A stretch of 64,000 nt of DNA, taken from contig LS997563.1 of the NCBI GenBank assembly GCA_000469685.2, positions 6,262,437 to 6,326,436 on the forward strand. Direction: 5' to 3'. A model generated the notes under the pieces. That model made no database searches and was not told the origin of the DNA. It was given only the letters and a program-made list of their open reading frames with translations. Within the stretch, counting starts at the first letter, position 1. Each line of letters begins with the position of its first letter. Positions 1 through 11,751 of the stretch are shown here, piece by piece. The stretch comes from Haemonchus contortus (Eukaryota > Nematoda > Chromadorea > Rhabditida > Trichostrongylidae). The translations under genes were made by a program, and so were the position numbers.

Positions 1-394
1 AGTACGGTAAGTACTGCGTGGACCCATGCGATCCTACTTTGCTTATCCTAGCTAACTGAATGCAGTAATAGCAGGTGAAAAAGCCTCCAATTGAAAAGTA
101 ACTCTTAGGTTAGCTCCACCTCGGCCCTCCTTGTCAAGCCTCTCCATGTCATCTACTTACTACAACCGCCTTCTTCCCCACTACAAGAGAAAGGGCATCA
201 AATTTCGGAGAAAGAGAAAGGTTTCCAGAGAAGATAGAGTGAGTGGGTCGCATAACGTGAATCCAAGGAGGTATAGCCATGGCCAGGTTTGCTCGGAACT
301 GCGTAGAACCCTGCAAAGCTCTCTGGATCGATCATTTCCTATGTATATTATGGAAAATTTGACCAAAATTGCATGGAAGTAGTTCCTAACTCAC

Positions 395-3300
395 ATGAGG
401 TAGCTCTCTCAGAGTATTTATCAACTGCTGCAGCCTGTCTCTAAACCCTGGTGCAAATGCTTCAGGGTCGATTGCCAAGAAGACTTGGCCCTGAAAGAAA
501 GCTCATAGACCTCTGCACTTCCTTATGGTCATCTAGGATAGCAGAACAAACGAGGTCAGCTTCTGTTGTAGCTGCCATCCATTTTCGAACATTTGGACCC
601 CAATGTGAACCGCTCAAGATTCCACAGAAGATCTCCACAACGGATCCCAATCCATAGCCCTTGTAACCGCCTGAAACTCAGAGTATCGGTCCGGTTTAGC
701 GGTACTTTGAAGTCCTGTTAAGCAGTACTTACCGCTCAGTTCACCACCTCCAACTGGTAGAAGACCGCCACCAGTGATAATCTCTTCAGCGTTGGTAGAA
801 ACCTTTCCACCTTTGGCTACACCCCATGTTTCCGGCACTGGATCACCTTTTCGTTTGGCAATTTCGACCTGAACCAGATAGTCGGTTGCCTATTTTGGGC
901 TATGAAACTGCAAAAGTAATGCAGTGGAGTACAGATGTACATACACTGCACTTTCTCGAAACCAAAGCAAAACTGGTACCTTTCCGATTGCCACTGTGGT
1001 CGTGGCCATGTCGAGAAGATAAGAGTCGCCTCCAGTGCCTTCGGCGCCGATTGCTATCGGATTTGTGCCAAGAGCCGGTTTTGCTGCTCTTGTTGGAAAC
1101 ATTATAGGAGATGTGTTGGTGGATGATATTCCCTTAAATTCTAAGTATTTAGTGTCATGGGTAACAGTGAAGGATAGGTTTAAGTTTGCAACAAACGCCT
1201 AATATTAGAGAATTGTAAAAAGGTACACGAGGTGGAGGCGATGGCTAACTGCCAGAAGAGGTAGTCTACAACGGTTGTGGCGAAATAGGCGGAAGTAATC
1301 GGGATTCTTGACTCTAGAAACTGGTTCATAACCTATTCCCTTTTACGATCCTTCATGGAATGGTAGGACCTGCGTTCGACCCCTCAGAGCATCTGATTCA
1401 GATCCCAGTCGAATCTGCTCCCTCTCGCCCACGATACATCATCACTTTACGTGTCATCTCGCACCACTCGTCCTTTCCCTTGAATTCAACTAAACCAACT
1501 TCCAAATAAGGGCCTCAGTCACCGGTATTACCGCCGCGGGGAAGCTGTTTGACGCCTCTCCACTAAAAGCCTACCTACCACCTTTCTCTCCGCTTTTACT
1601 TACACCACATCATTGTGCCTACTCTGAAATTGGAGAGTAAAGTACTTCATTATGTAACTTACAATAAGTCCTTGCCGCATCGCCCTCATACTGTACCAAC
1701 CTGCGATACCATAATGATTCGAGCCTGGAAAGATTGGGCTACAATGTTGTAAGGGTAACTCTTACCTGTCATCTCGCACCTTTAGCAGATACGCAGGCGA
1801 TACCGACATCTTTGGCCTTCTTGATAGCAAGATCCATACAAAAATTGCCCACAACTGGTCCCAAAAGACTCAGGCCATCTACCCACGCCGTTCCGGGCTT
1901 TTCCTTCAAAAGTTGAAGTTGAAAGACGGACGAACTCGACGATAGTCGACCAAAAAATTTTGCGGACCATGATGCCCCTCTATGCGCACCACTTTTCACA
2001 AAGAGAAGGGGACACGTGTCCAGCAAATAGAGGTAAACTTTGGTAAATCCCCATAGAAAGGAGTGAAATGTACTTGACACAAATATAACGGAGGGCATAC
2101 ATAGAAATGAGAATCGAATTCCTTTTCCTGCTTGTGTTAAACAAAAAGCCCGACGGCTAGCCATCCGGTGCCTAACCCACGTTCCCTACCCAGGAAACCC
2201 TAACTTCATGATTTTGAGGTCAAGAGCCGGACTAAATGGGAACGAGAATGAGGAATCCCTGTATTTTTTTAGCTAATGGATTTAAATGGAATTGGCGAGG
2301 ACATTGGCAGAAGTGGGTGAAACTGTAGAATCCCGAGGTAGTTCTGTGAGGGATGGTTCGCACCGGCTCTTCCCGAATTGTATCTCTGCCCCATCTCGTC
2401 TAAAGATTATCCTACGGAACTGAGCCGCAAGAGATACCGGTTGCGTACCCCAGTGTGTACGGTTAGATGACTGTCCCATTTCCCTGGTTGAGCAAGGTGT
2501 CAAAGGTGTAGGGTGGTGCCGGGTGAGGTCCCACGTAGTACGCAGGTTTCGAGGGCTGTATGTAGTTTGTGTGGGTGGATATGTATATTCTCTACTCGTC
2601 TCGGATATTGTTGGGATTGACGGAAGAATCAGAGGTAAGTAGGACCTTTGTGGAAGCAGCAAATCAGAAGAGAAAGATCAGGGTTCAGGTTTCATTTGAG
2701 TTTCATGTGCCTTCAGAAAATGACACGGGAATCCGCTCTGCCCGCCCGTCGGAACCAAGTCACTTCCCCTCTTCGCGAGTAACGCTGTCCACTGCGATCT
2801 CGAGATGACTCTACATTACCACTGGGTGTCAGTGAGGCAAATCATTTGTTTGCTATTAATCGAGAGCGCAGCGGTTAAGGCATTGGTTTCATGTCTGGTT
2901 GGTCAAGGGGTCGGTGGCGGAATGTTATACGTCATTTTTGGATCAGTCCGAAGGAGCCCTTAATATACGCTTCAGCAAGCTCGGCTGCAAAATAAGGTAT
3001 TCCACTTTGTTTTTTCGCACAATACTGAAAAAAAGTAGTTCAGGTAAAGCGGAAGACCTTCAAAATCTTCGGTGTCCCGTCGCTTTTGACCACCTTTTTC
3101 ATGCAATCTTTGGCATACATCTCTGAAAAGGAATGGTTTCACACCGGAAAACTGATCTGTAAGAAGTCCTGAGTTAAGGTACACATGCAGTTGTCTCTAC
3201 GGAGTCCTCAAATCGAGTGGACATGGTGTGGAAGAAAGTCAGCGATCACTACTTTTTGTCTATTTAGTAAGTTATCAAGGAACTAAAAGGCAGGCGGCAA

Positions 3301-3532
3301 CTTACCCAGTCGATTAAGGCCATGGCTGTAGTGACCACGTATATCCGCTTCGAGAAGTACGTCGGCTAGCTGCTCAGCATGCGATGGATTTACCTTCTGC
3401 GTCTTCATGAGGTCAACCATGAATCGGCGCATCTGTAAGGGAGATTGTGACCAGTTTGCCACCACAGTAGGATCTTCGATGGGAAATACCGCCACATTTT
3501 CCCTGATGAGTCGGTTGAAGTCAGACTTCGCC
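395..3532 (-). CDS. Malate/L-lactate dehydrogenase, type-2 (Ldh2) family, partial gene model
   Basis: NAD(P)-dependent 2-hydroxyacid oxidoreductase of the Ldh2/YlbC family, distinct from classical LDH/MDH. Eight phase-consistent exons: 3306-3532, 3058-3122, 1780-1903, 1663-1724, 980-1132, 733-868, 552-670 and 395-490, about 327 codons. Visible family signatures, in order: RGHYSHGLNRL, LLGPVVGNFCMDLAI, SNHYGIAGWY, TNTSPIMFPTR, ALGTNPIAIGAEG, DMATTTVAIGK, GGYKGYGL, FCGILSGSHWGP and AIDPEAFAPGFRDRLQ. All junctions use GT..AG and keep frame. Family members are roughly 340-410 aa, so the N-terminal exon upstream of 3532 and the last C-terminal exon below 395 were not found. They may be too diverged to see or lie outside the window. 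The intron at 1904-3057 carries an interspersed repeat. Identification is strong; completeness and function as an intact gene are uncertain. Confidence 0.85.
2206..2345 (+). repeat. Interspersed repeat, copy 1
   Basis: About 140 bp closely resembling 5637-5795 in the same orientation. Shared blocks include TTGAGGTCAAGAGCCG, CTAAATGGGAACGA and GGGTGAAACT. It lies in an intron of the Ldh2-like gene. The copies differ by substitutions and small indels, so it is an old dispersed element of unknown class. Confidence 0.7.
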
Positions 3533-5636
3533 CTGGGTAAACCTTTTCACCTAAGATGGGCATATCGAAGTCAGTCTGGTCACTACTTGGTTCCTCGCGA
3601 AGTTCTACAAACACAGGGGACGGAGTTGCGGAGTGCCCGGCTGAGATGGGCAACATCTTGAGTAGACCATGATGGGAGCTTAGTCAGACCCTAGCACGAG
3701 CTCAGTCCCCAAGTCACTTCCCTTTCAGGACTTCATCTCACTTATCCAAGACTGAGAACATTAGCTAAGTGACAGTAGAAAAAACTAACAGAACATAGCC
3801 AACACTCACAGTAAGGTACATAGCTGAGTACTCAACTGTAATGGTGTATCTTACCCGGTGTTTCGATTGAAAGGGTGGTAAATCTTGATAGTAGTCTTTG
3901 AGGTGAGGCCAAGACTTCGTTCGAAGTTATCACCCCTTCCATCGGTACCCCTTCAGCACCCACTGTCGCCTGTACTCAGATGACGTGATGGAACGAATTC
4001 TCTGGGAGGACAGCATGGTTACTTAACGGTCGAAGTTGTAATACCCGTCCTTTCCTTATCTAGAAGATTCGTTCCTATTTCAAATTGGGAGCGATGACAA
4101 TACCACCTCTTTATCAAGAAGGAAAAATTAAAATTTTATCAACAAATAAAGTTTTCTCTTACATACATCGTCTTTTGCGACGACCTTGTCTCCAGGATTT
4201 GCTCCATTCAACCAGCGCACACCTGTTCTACGTAGAACATGGGAACCGTGACGAGTACAGCGAAACATTCTGAAACACTCAAAATCGTCATGAGATACGT
4301 AGGCAGAGGAACATGTGTAGGTGTTAGGACGATGATTTGATCAAAAAGTGATTGATGGCTGTTGAAGTATGCAATGCATTGAATAAGTCTGTCTGGCTCT
4401 TTCTACCGAATCGTAGGGGTATTTATAGCGCTTCAGACATTTTCAATGACTGGGAACAGCATCATTACCAGAATCCCCCGGTTTTCTTCAACAGGAATCG
4501 AGTTTACGCCCTTTGTAGGGATGATGTGGTACATACAGCTTCTGCACGTACATGACTTCTGATAACTTTAGATACATCGAACACGGCTAACTGGCAAAAG
4601 ACTCGTCCAGATGAAAAAAAACTCTTTTGGGGAGGAGGGTGTAGGGTGTAGGGTGGAGGAGGGTGGAGGGAGAAGACAGAAGGAGTTTTTGCAGGTCACC
4701 TCATTCAAACGCGACTGTGAATCTCGAATGGGAGTTTGAAGCGGGGCGCGTTCCGGAATAAGCAATGATAAGCTCCAAGACCTGATCCTTCATCCTTTTA
4801 TCAGCCACTCCAATAGGTAATCACTTCCCACTTTTATAAGCTCGTTCTACTGGGCGGTTGTTGTCCAATGGACATGGAATGGACTCACATAGTAGGGTCA
4901 TTCCATGGAGAGTCGTCTTTTTGCTTTGGCTGAGTCAGGGCTTCACCCACCATTTGTAAATGTCGATTGCACGGGAATAGCAGATGGTTAAGCATCTTAA
5001 AGTGGGTATGAATTCTATAGATTTGAGTGGAACGTAAGCGGTACGCTATGGATGGTCGATGCCGGCTTCAACACTCCCCCCCCCTTTGACTTCTGGAGAA
5101 AGTATGGAAGTTGATGAACTTGCAGAATCCATAGCATCTACTACAGAAAAGCGACAAACGGAAGCACTGAGGAAGCTCGAAGGCATGCTCATCCGTGTTT
5201 TTGAGTTCTTCATAGGGCAGTCAGGGATTAAAGATATTTGATTAACCGTGTGGGAAATTTCGTTTTTGTAAAAAAGCCTTTTCCCACTGGGAAACTAGCC
5301 AGCCGAAGCTGAAACGTCTAGCGCTCGAAGCGAGAAGGTCACTGAGGAGCAGGCTTGAGCTTGAATAAACTAAAACGTACCGGAGTAGAGTTGATCCGAC
5401 CACTTCACAGGAGCGCTTTCTGGTAACTGCTTCGATGAGCTTCATACCTATGCTTATCTTCAGATATCTCATATCATATTCGTTTCATGGAAATCGATTG
5501 ATTCTATTAACAGAACTTCTTGAACCATTGAACCAAAAGCAGTGTTCACGATAAAAAATGGTTTCCGAGTTATCCACCCACGAAATAGGGGAAGCCGCGT
5601 GGGGAATGTCCGGTGAATAAGCCGTACTCCTCACTG
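3533..5636. other. Intergenic region, no gene recognised
   Basis: Upstream of the Ldh2-like gene. A GT/GA-rich tract lies near 4620-4670. A plus-strand open stretch at 5090-5241 (MEVDELAESIAS..., 45-50 codons) has coding-like composition. A second short one at 5287-5366 (ETSQPKLKRLALEARRS...) ends in a stop. I recognise neither family, and no convincing splice pair links them. They may be exons of a diverged gene or chance. Confidence 0.4.
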
Positions 5637-5795
5637 AGGAAACCCTTACTTCATGAATTTGAGGTCAAGAGCCGGGCTAAATGGGAACGACGATGGGGAA
5701 CCCCTGCATTCCTTCCTAGCTATTTAATTTAAATGTAAATGGCGAGATTGGTGGTAGAGACGGGTGAAACTGGAGAATTCCAAGCTATTTCTATG
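5637..5795 (+). repeat. Interspersed repeat, copy 2
   Basis: Second copy of the element at 2206-2345, same orientation, with the blocks TTGAGGTCAAGAGCCG and CTAAATGGGAACGA preserved. Similarity fades after about 5795. No coding capacity seen. Confidence 0.7.
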
Positions 5796-6921
5796 GAGAA
5801 ATCATGGAGGGCATTTCTTTCTTCGACATATTTGAATTCACTCATCAGTACTGAAAACAACTTCTGCTCCCCAAATTATCTGCTCTCAATTACCTTTGCC
5901 TGCTCTTTTTGATTCAGTGATTTTCATAAACACAACTAAGATGATATATACTGCCGAAGGTCCGATGGGCCGGCGGGCAGCTCAGCTGGGCCGAGCCCAC
6001 ACCCCTCCATTGGAGTTAAACAACGAGTCCTTTATGGGTATAGCTGAGATTGAAGCAGCCACTGAAGGACATTTCGGCAAACACCCAATTCACTTATCGG
6101 TCTCTTACCTCTTTTTAAGAGATAGGGGTAGCACCGTACCCGTGCCAAGTACGATTCACTGCTAATAGGGACCATTGAAGAAGGGTATGCGACAGTAGCA
6201 CTAACATGATCATTTGAACTTTGTCTACGTCTCTGACGGCAAGAAGCTAGAGCGCAGGGGAAAACACTCGGGTGAAGCCTGCGGCGGTGGTGGTGGGGGT
6301 CCCATAGGACAGGTGAGCGAAACATTCAAAGAACGCATCAAATGGCAGTGCGCCAGACGGGGGCAGAAAAATGACGCATCCGGCAATTTCAAAGGAACCG
6401 AGTTGAAGTAGTCCGTAGGCCCCTCGCAGCGCGCATTTCTCTGCCCTCCCTCGTTTGGAGATTAACCCTAAGTAGACTGTGTGGGGCATGTTCCTGCATC
6501 AGTAGGTAGCCTTTATGGATAGCAGCTGACTGCCAAGTAGCGATAGACAATCCGGGCCCAATAAAGATGGCTGATTTACCGGAAAGGTAGGCAGGTAGCG
6601 GTTTCAACTACGATGTGGCTTCTCTTCGTGTTCTCGGGATTTGAGGAAGATGCTGAAGCACTGGAGAGATTTCGGTCAGTTGTGATGTTGCTGGAATAAA
6701 CGAGGAAGTTCAAATCTGATGCCATGTTGGGTTTTGGTTGGACAAAAATCCTGATGGGAGCTTTTGGAAGGTTTGGTTGGACCTCTTGTCCCCGAATCAT
6801 TTTACACACATCAATTCACAAAAAAAGAATATTGAAGTTCTTACTAAAAGCATTCTCCTGCGCAGTGGACTAATCCCTTATCCAGAAATCTCTACTGCTC
6901 AATATCCGCTGCTTCTAATAC

Positions 6922-6946
6922 CACCCCCTCCCCCCCCCCCCCCCAC
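6922..6946. repeat. Poly-C tract
   Basis: Almost uninterrupted cytosine run (CCACCCCCTCCCC...). A G-quadruplex-prone tract on the minus strand and a likely assembly-length uncertainty. Confidence 0.9.
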
Positions 6947-7474
6947 CTATGGCGGTCTACATTTCTTTGTTGTTTCTTACTCAGTGATTTTCACGGAAAC
7001 AAACTGGGTTAGATACGGTGCATACTGTCCAATGGCCAGCGAGCATGTTGGTTGCGCTGGGGCGTGCAATTGCCTCAAAAAACGTCGAGCTGGTTCACTG
7101 TGACCCCCTATGTAGGTCGTCCTACAAGGTGTCATCGCTGAACAGTTGCGGCTGGGTGCGCTTCGTTGCGCGTGTCCGTCGAAACTAGGCCACGCCGCAG
7201 CCGACGCACGCGGCGAGCCGCCCCGCGATATTTGACAGACGTCGCAGTTGTCAGCGGGGCATACGCTTCGCGTTTGGTCCACGGCAGTCAGTTCAAGAAG
7301 AAGATAACACACACAAATGCAAATCATTTGCTCCGATAACACTTGGTAGTACTGTAATGTCATCTCGAGACCTCAGTGTGATGCGCCGCGCGCGAAGTGG
7401 GCGGGTGACCTAATTTCGACGGTCACGCGCAACGGACGTTCTCCGTTGCGGCTCGGGGTGAGATCGACACCCAG

Positions 7475-7550
7475 CTGTGTGTTGCTGGTGTAGCGGATTG
7501 CGATCGGCACATGCCTGTGAAACCTAGGGTTCAGATCTGGGCGAGGAGCG
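7475..7550 (+). repeat. tRNA-like fragment (pseudo-tRNA or SINE head)
   Basis: GGTGTAGCGGATTGCGATCGG followed after about 35 nt by a B-box-like GGTTCAGATCT. The acceptor-stem ends do not pair, so it is not a functional tRNA. The head resembles 9425-9490 (minus strand). Confidence 0.35.
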
Positions 7551-8159
7551 TTTATTTATTGTACTTGAAACAGAAGTTTGATTAAGGCTTGGACAACAAG
7601 CATACTGATAGCAACTGGTGAAGATCGGAACAATCCGTCGGATTCTCTGTTCGCTTTGACACACGAAATCTAACCGCTCTGCAACCAGCACGGCTCACCT
7701 AGGTGGCTATATCAGGCTTTTTGGCTCCGAGCCAATGCCGCTGACCATTGGTCAGGCCTCAGCACCGTATACAGTACTGTTCGTGTGCTCCGTAAAAATC
7801 ATTAGTAGAGAGAGATGTTGATGATAATAGGTGGTCTGTTCTCTCTCACTCAGTGAATGTTACTCAGGTAAAATGAACAGTAACAGATACGGTATTCATC
7901 TTGAAGGAGCCCCTTCGAGAACCTCGGCTCGACGGCCGAGTCCACACTCCGCATTACTGGACTCAGCAGGAGAGCCGTGGCCCCGCCCACTAGCTCCTGG
8001 AGGCCATCGAATCGGACACCCGAGAAGTACATGTCCGTAAGCTTCTTCAGGGCTACCTCTATTAGAGGTATGTGGGCCTGGCGTGGGCCAAAGCACCCTC
8101 CGGTCATCTGACGAGTCGGGGGAGTCTTGTGGCCTGAATTTTCGCAGCCAGATTGTGGT

Positions 8160-8225
8160 CCGATAGCGCTGCGTGCACGTGTTCGGACTCATGTCTGCTA
8201 TGTCAAGGGTTCGGATCCTACGTAG
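8160..8225 (+). repeat. tRNA-like fragment (pseudo-tRNA or SINE head)
   Basis: TAGCGCTGCGTGCACG followed by GGGTTCGGATCCTACG gives A/B-box-like spacing. No closed acceptor stem was found. Likely a tRNA-derived repeat head. Confidence 0.35.
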
Positions 8226-9424
8226 CTATTTTTGGCCTGACAAAATTATCATACAAGCTCATCAAAGAAAACAACTGGGAAAAGTTTGTTGTTGTTATTG
8301 TTTATCGAACGGCTTGGTGAAGCCGAAGTGGGCAGGTCAAAGTGTGACATGAAGGCGCAGCGGCCAAGAGAACGGGCTAGTGTTTGCATGGTCAGGCGAT
8401 GGATTTCTGAGCACTTCTGTCTATCGCACGTGGCCTGCAAAACTTTTGCGATGCATGGACCCAGATCCAAAAAAAAATTCGCCGAAACTCCTACAGCTTC
8501 GAGCAATTCCCAAACTCTTTCTGGGACTCATGACGAATTGAAATACCAACTTGGGTTTAGTATTCCTCAATTACTTGAAAAGGGCGTTTTGAGATATTTG
8601 TTCAGGACAAAGCTTTTTCTACTCAAATCCAAGTCTATAAGCTCGATTAAAATCGCGTTATAGCGAAAGCTATGAAAAGTCGAAGTTCAAAAACTTGCGC
8701 TGTGGGCTTTCAGTGTCTCATCCACCATGTATGCACATTGTTCATGTCAAAGACTCCTTTGAGGCTTCGGGAAATTCAAGATTAGCAGCTTGCAGCCCCT
8801 ACCCAGTCTGACAATGAATAGACCATTTTCTGTGAGGTGCCTTAGAGTTTCATTCTCCTCCCTTCGGATAGGCAGTGTTCCTTTGTTGACAGCTCACTTT
8901 CTGAGTCGATGTGCAAGATTGCTCCACTTGTGACGTATGAAACCGGAGGTGTGCCATTAACTTTGGGGGCTTTGAAATCCTCGTAAAAGCGGGAGAGGGT
9001 TGATTTTGTGAAGCTTCGGCGGTCATGGAATGATGCAATTTCGAGTAGTTTTCAAGTTCGTGCGCCCGGTTCAAAAATGTCTGGCTCCTTGATTCATACT
9101 GTCATCCAGTACAGAATTCCCTTTACCTTCATACTATACTGTAGATGGAAAATGGCCGATTTATTGTTAGACGGGGGCTGCAAGCTGCTAATCTTCAACT
9201 TTCCGAAGCCCCGAGGGATCTTTTGACATGAACATTTCAAGAATGAAACTTATGATTTCCTAAGGGAATCGTAAGTGGGAAGTCCTGAAGTGCTCAAGCT
9301 GAGGAATTGGTAGGGAATCCACTGTGTTTTGGAATCTACACTTTATGCCAAGATTGTTAACCAATTCTGCAAGTATGGCCCAGCTTGAATGCGCTCTAAT
9401 GCGACGGCAAAATCTTGTGGTATA

Positions 9425-9490
9425 TCGCCGCGAATCCGAACCCGTCACTTCACAGAAGTGAGTCCGGACTCCTATCCGCTACACTGTGAG
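9425..9490 (-). repeat. tRNA-like frag­ment (pseudo-tRNA or SINE head)
   Basis: On the minus strand, GTGTAGCGGATAGGAGTCC is followed by GGGTTCGGATTCGCGG with tRNA-like spacing. The 3' end does not pair with the 5' end, so a tRNA gene is not supported. Confidence 0.35.
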
Positions 9491-10618
9491 ACCAAATGGC
9501 TTCCGCTTGACCGTCGCATGTCACCCTGCCAATCAGTTTGATGGTGCCTGAAGCTCACTTCGGCTTCCCGAGCTGTCCGATGGGACGGCGGTAATCGAGA
9601 GCGGAGAAAATGAGGAGCAGGATTTGCTTTTGAGGTACTGATGAGTGGATAGCAACTACGTCGGATAAGGGAATACATCTCACGCCTGACTGCCTTCTGT
9701 TCCTCTTAAAAATTTTCTTTCACCTTTGGATTAAACAGAGAGCCGCAGAACCAGCTTAGAAGCCCTTGAGCTCAAATCTCTGATATCATGCTGGTCCGAG
9801 GTTCATCCTCGTTGCAAAACTCCGATACCGATGGGCAACTGGGCCTAGATGGGTGGCCCTACTGGTCGTCCTACCTGTTCTATCTGCTTCGTATCATGTG
9901 CTAGGTTCACTTAATGGCAATCACTAGATGAGAAGGGACAGAGAAGTGTCCAGCCGGAGATTGAGCGAGTAGGGCAGACCAGTGTGATCTACAGAGGATC
10001 TATGAACTGGTATTAGGTGGCTTGTCGATGCTAGTTCTAAATGAATGAATACTAAAGGCACGACAAGGCTCCTTCCACATTTTTCGAATCAAATGCTACC
10101 TACCTACAGAGCAACCCTCGACACATGCACCTTAGTTGCGAACAGCGATTTGCCTTTTCATACTACTTGAATCATTGAATACTTACGGTAGGAACAGTTC
10201 TCTGCTCACCAGCTCTTTCAGTCGACCAGCGACTTTTCCTTCGGTTTTCCACCTTTTACACTTCTCTCATTCCTTGAACCACCACGAAAACTACCCCTTC
10301 GAAGTAGATTCTGCTTCAATTCCGCTGGCGCCAGGCCCTAGTCTTTGAAAAACGTCCTTGTTCTTCAAGAAGAGTGGGCTAACTACATAGCTACGGTATT
10401 TCGTTGGCACGTACCTGCAAATATGAGCGTGTTCACGCGCGCAAAGTCAATACCTACCCTAAAGCGCATGCGATTGTGGATTTTCTCAAAATCTAGTAAC
10501 AAATCACCAAAAAACAATTAAGGGGTGCCTACCATTACTGATCTTGCAGAAAAGCTCTTGCAATTGCAGTTTTCGTAGAACTGTGACAAGGTACTGCATA
10601 GGCATTAGGGTGAAACTG

Positions 10619-11003
10619 TAGTTAGGGGGGGGCCACCCATCCGAAGGTCAGCATATCAAGAAATGAACTCAGTCTAACCTGTTAGTCCTTGTTATATCAG
10701 CACTAAATCGGATGCGTAGAGGATGATGGGAATCGACTACCTTAGCTCTTTAATGCGGTTTCATCTGAAGAAATTTAGTTTCCCAAAAAGCCTAGGTAGG
10801 CTAGGAGCACCTGGGTGGCTGGGATGATTACCTCCTGCAAAAAAAAGGAAAAAAGAAAGGGAACTTGTCCACCGCGGTGCTCTTCCCTACGAAAGGCCTT
10901 ATTTAAAAACTGGAATGTCCGTGATATAACACGACATAACGCGTTTCATTGAGTTCATTTCTTGATATGCTGACCTTCGGATGGGTGCCCCCCCTCCCCA
11001 ACT
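10619..11003. mobile_element. MITE-like element with terminal inverted repeats of about 50 bp
   Basis: The left arm (10619-10675, containing CACCCATCCGAAGGTCAGCA and TATCAAGAAATGAACTCA) reappears as its reverse complement at 10949-11003. The core of more than 40 bp is nearly identical, flanked outward by the G-run or C-run. The interior of about 270 bp lacks a transposase. This fits a non-autonomous DNA transposon or a large foldback. Target-site duplications were not resolved. The ORF starting at 10949 is largely this right arm. Confidence 0.65.
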
Positions 11004-11669
11004 ACATTTTCACCGGCATTAGTTTTCTAGCACTCAGTTTCGCTGTCCCAACACCCCAGAATTCTACAACTCTGAACAATGATCCGATCGGACGTATAGT
11101 AGAGCCGGAAATCGGGTTTTGCGACCGGGACCTTTTAGGAGTAAACTCTGGGATCATTCCCACTGCTACCTTAGACAGTAACCTGAAAAAAAGCGGTAAA
11201 CATCAGTGCTGTACATTTATTTTCGTTTATTTCAAGCATGTATTTCAAACAATTCCTTTGTGCTTCGCTGTACAATTATTATAAGACCATTGCAACTGAA
11301 ATAACGTAAAACGTGGACAAAATCGAAAGAGCTCGAAGAATCTAGTAAAACTAGTTACTACATATTACTGCAAGTTTCGTTATTGAGCTAGTAAGGACCA
11401 GCGCTATTTCCTAGGAGAGACTCTGATCAGATGATGAGATAATTACAAACATAAGTGAAGGCACCGTATCACGATTATGGACAAATAAATAGAAATTCAT
11501 TTAGAATCATTCCAAAGCACCTGATAGCTGGCATTACCGTTCATTTAAAAGTAGCTGATCAAAATAGATAAAATAGGCGATATAAGAAGGTATTAGCAGC
11601 AATCATTTAGAAAATTGAATAAAACGTTTTACTCGATGGACACTGGCTCCATTTGAGGGAGTTCCAGGA
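11004..11669. other. Intergenic AT-rich stretch
   Basis: No gene recognised. An open frame runs from inside the MITE arm to 11284 but has no family signature. The rest is AT-rich with many stops. Confidence 0.4.
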
Positions 11670-11751
11670 TTATACTCGCTCCGTTGAAACAACAACGCCA
11701 GTACGTCCAGCATCTATTTGGTCGTTAAGCGGGTTTGCGAATGATTGAAAC
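11670..11751 (-). CDS. Possible alternative or true last exon of the mucolipin gene
   Basis: Behind a TTCACAG acceptor the minus strand reads, after one phase base, FQSFANPLNDQIDAGRTGVV..., ending in TAA. Its phase fits a strong donor (CG|GTAGGT) at 14619-14620 that overlaps the stop codon of mucolipin exon 17. Joining them would lengthen the channel from 601 to 627 aa. The intervening intron would be about 2.9 kb, far longer than the others in that gene, so the link is inference. Confidence 0.4.

Larger units (their letters stand above)
5796..10618. other. Intergenic, repeat-rich region without recognisable genes
   Basis: Contains a C-run at 6922-6946. A short diverged direct repeat beginning CAGTGATTTTCA occurs near 5917 and 6982, with a weaker copy near 7852. 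The 7.1-8.2 kb part is GC-rich, with three tRNA-like heads annotated separately. Open frames here are short, overlap in several phases and show no family signature. Confidence 0.5.

Noticed and set aside
9425..9490. A functional tRNA gene on the minus strand
   Set aside because: B-box-like sequence present but the acceptor stem does not pair; similar fragments recur nearby.
10949..11284. 111-codon ORF
   Set aside because: Begins inside the right MITE arm; the rest has no domain.
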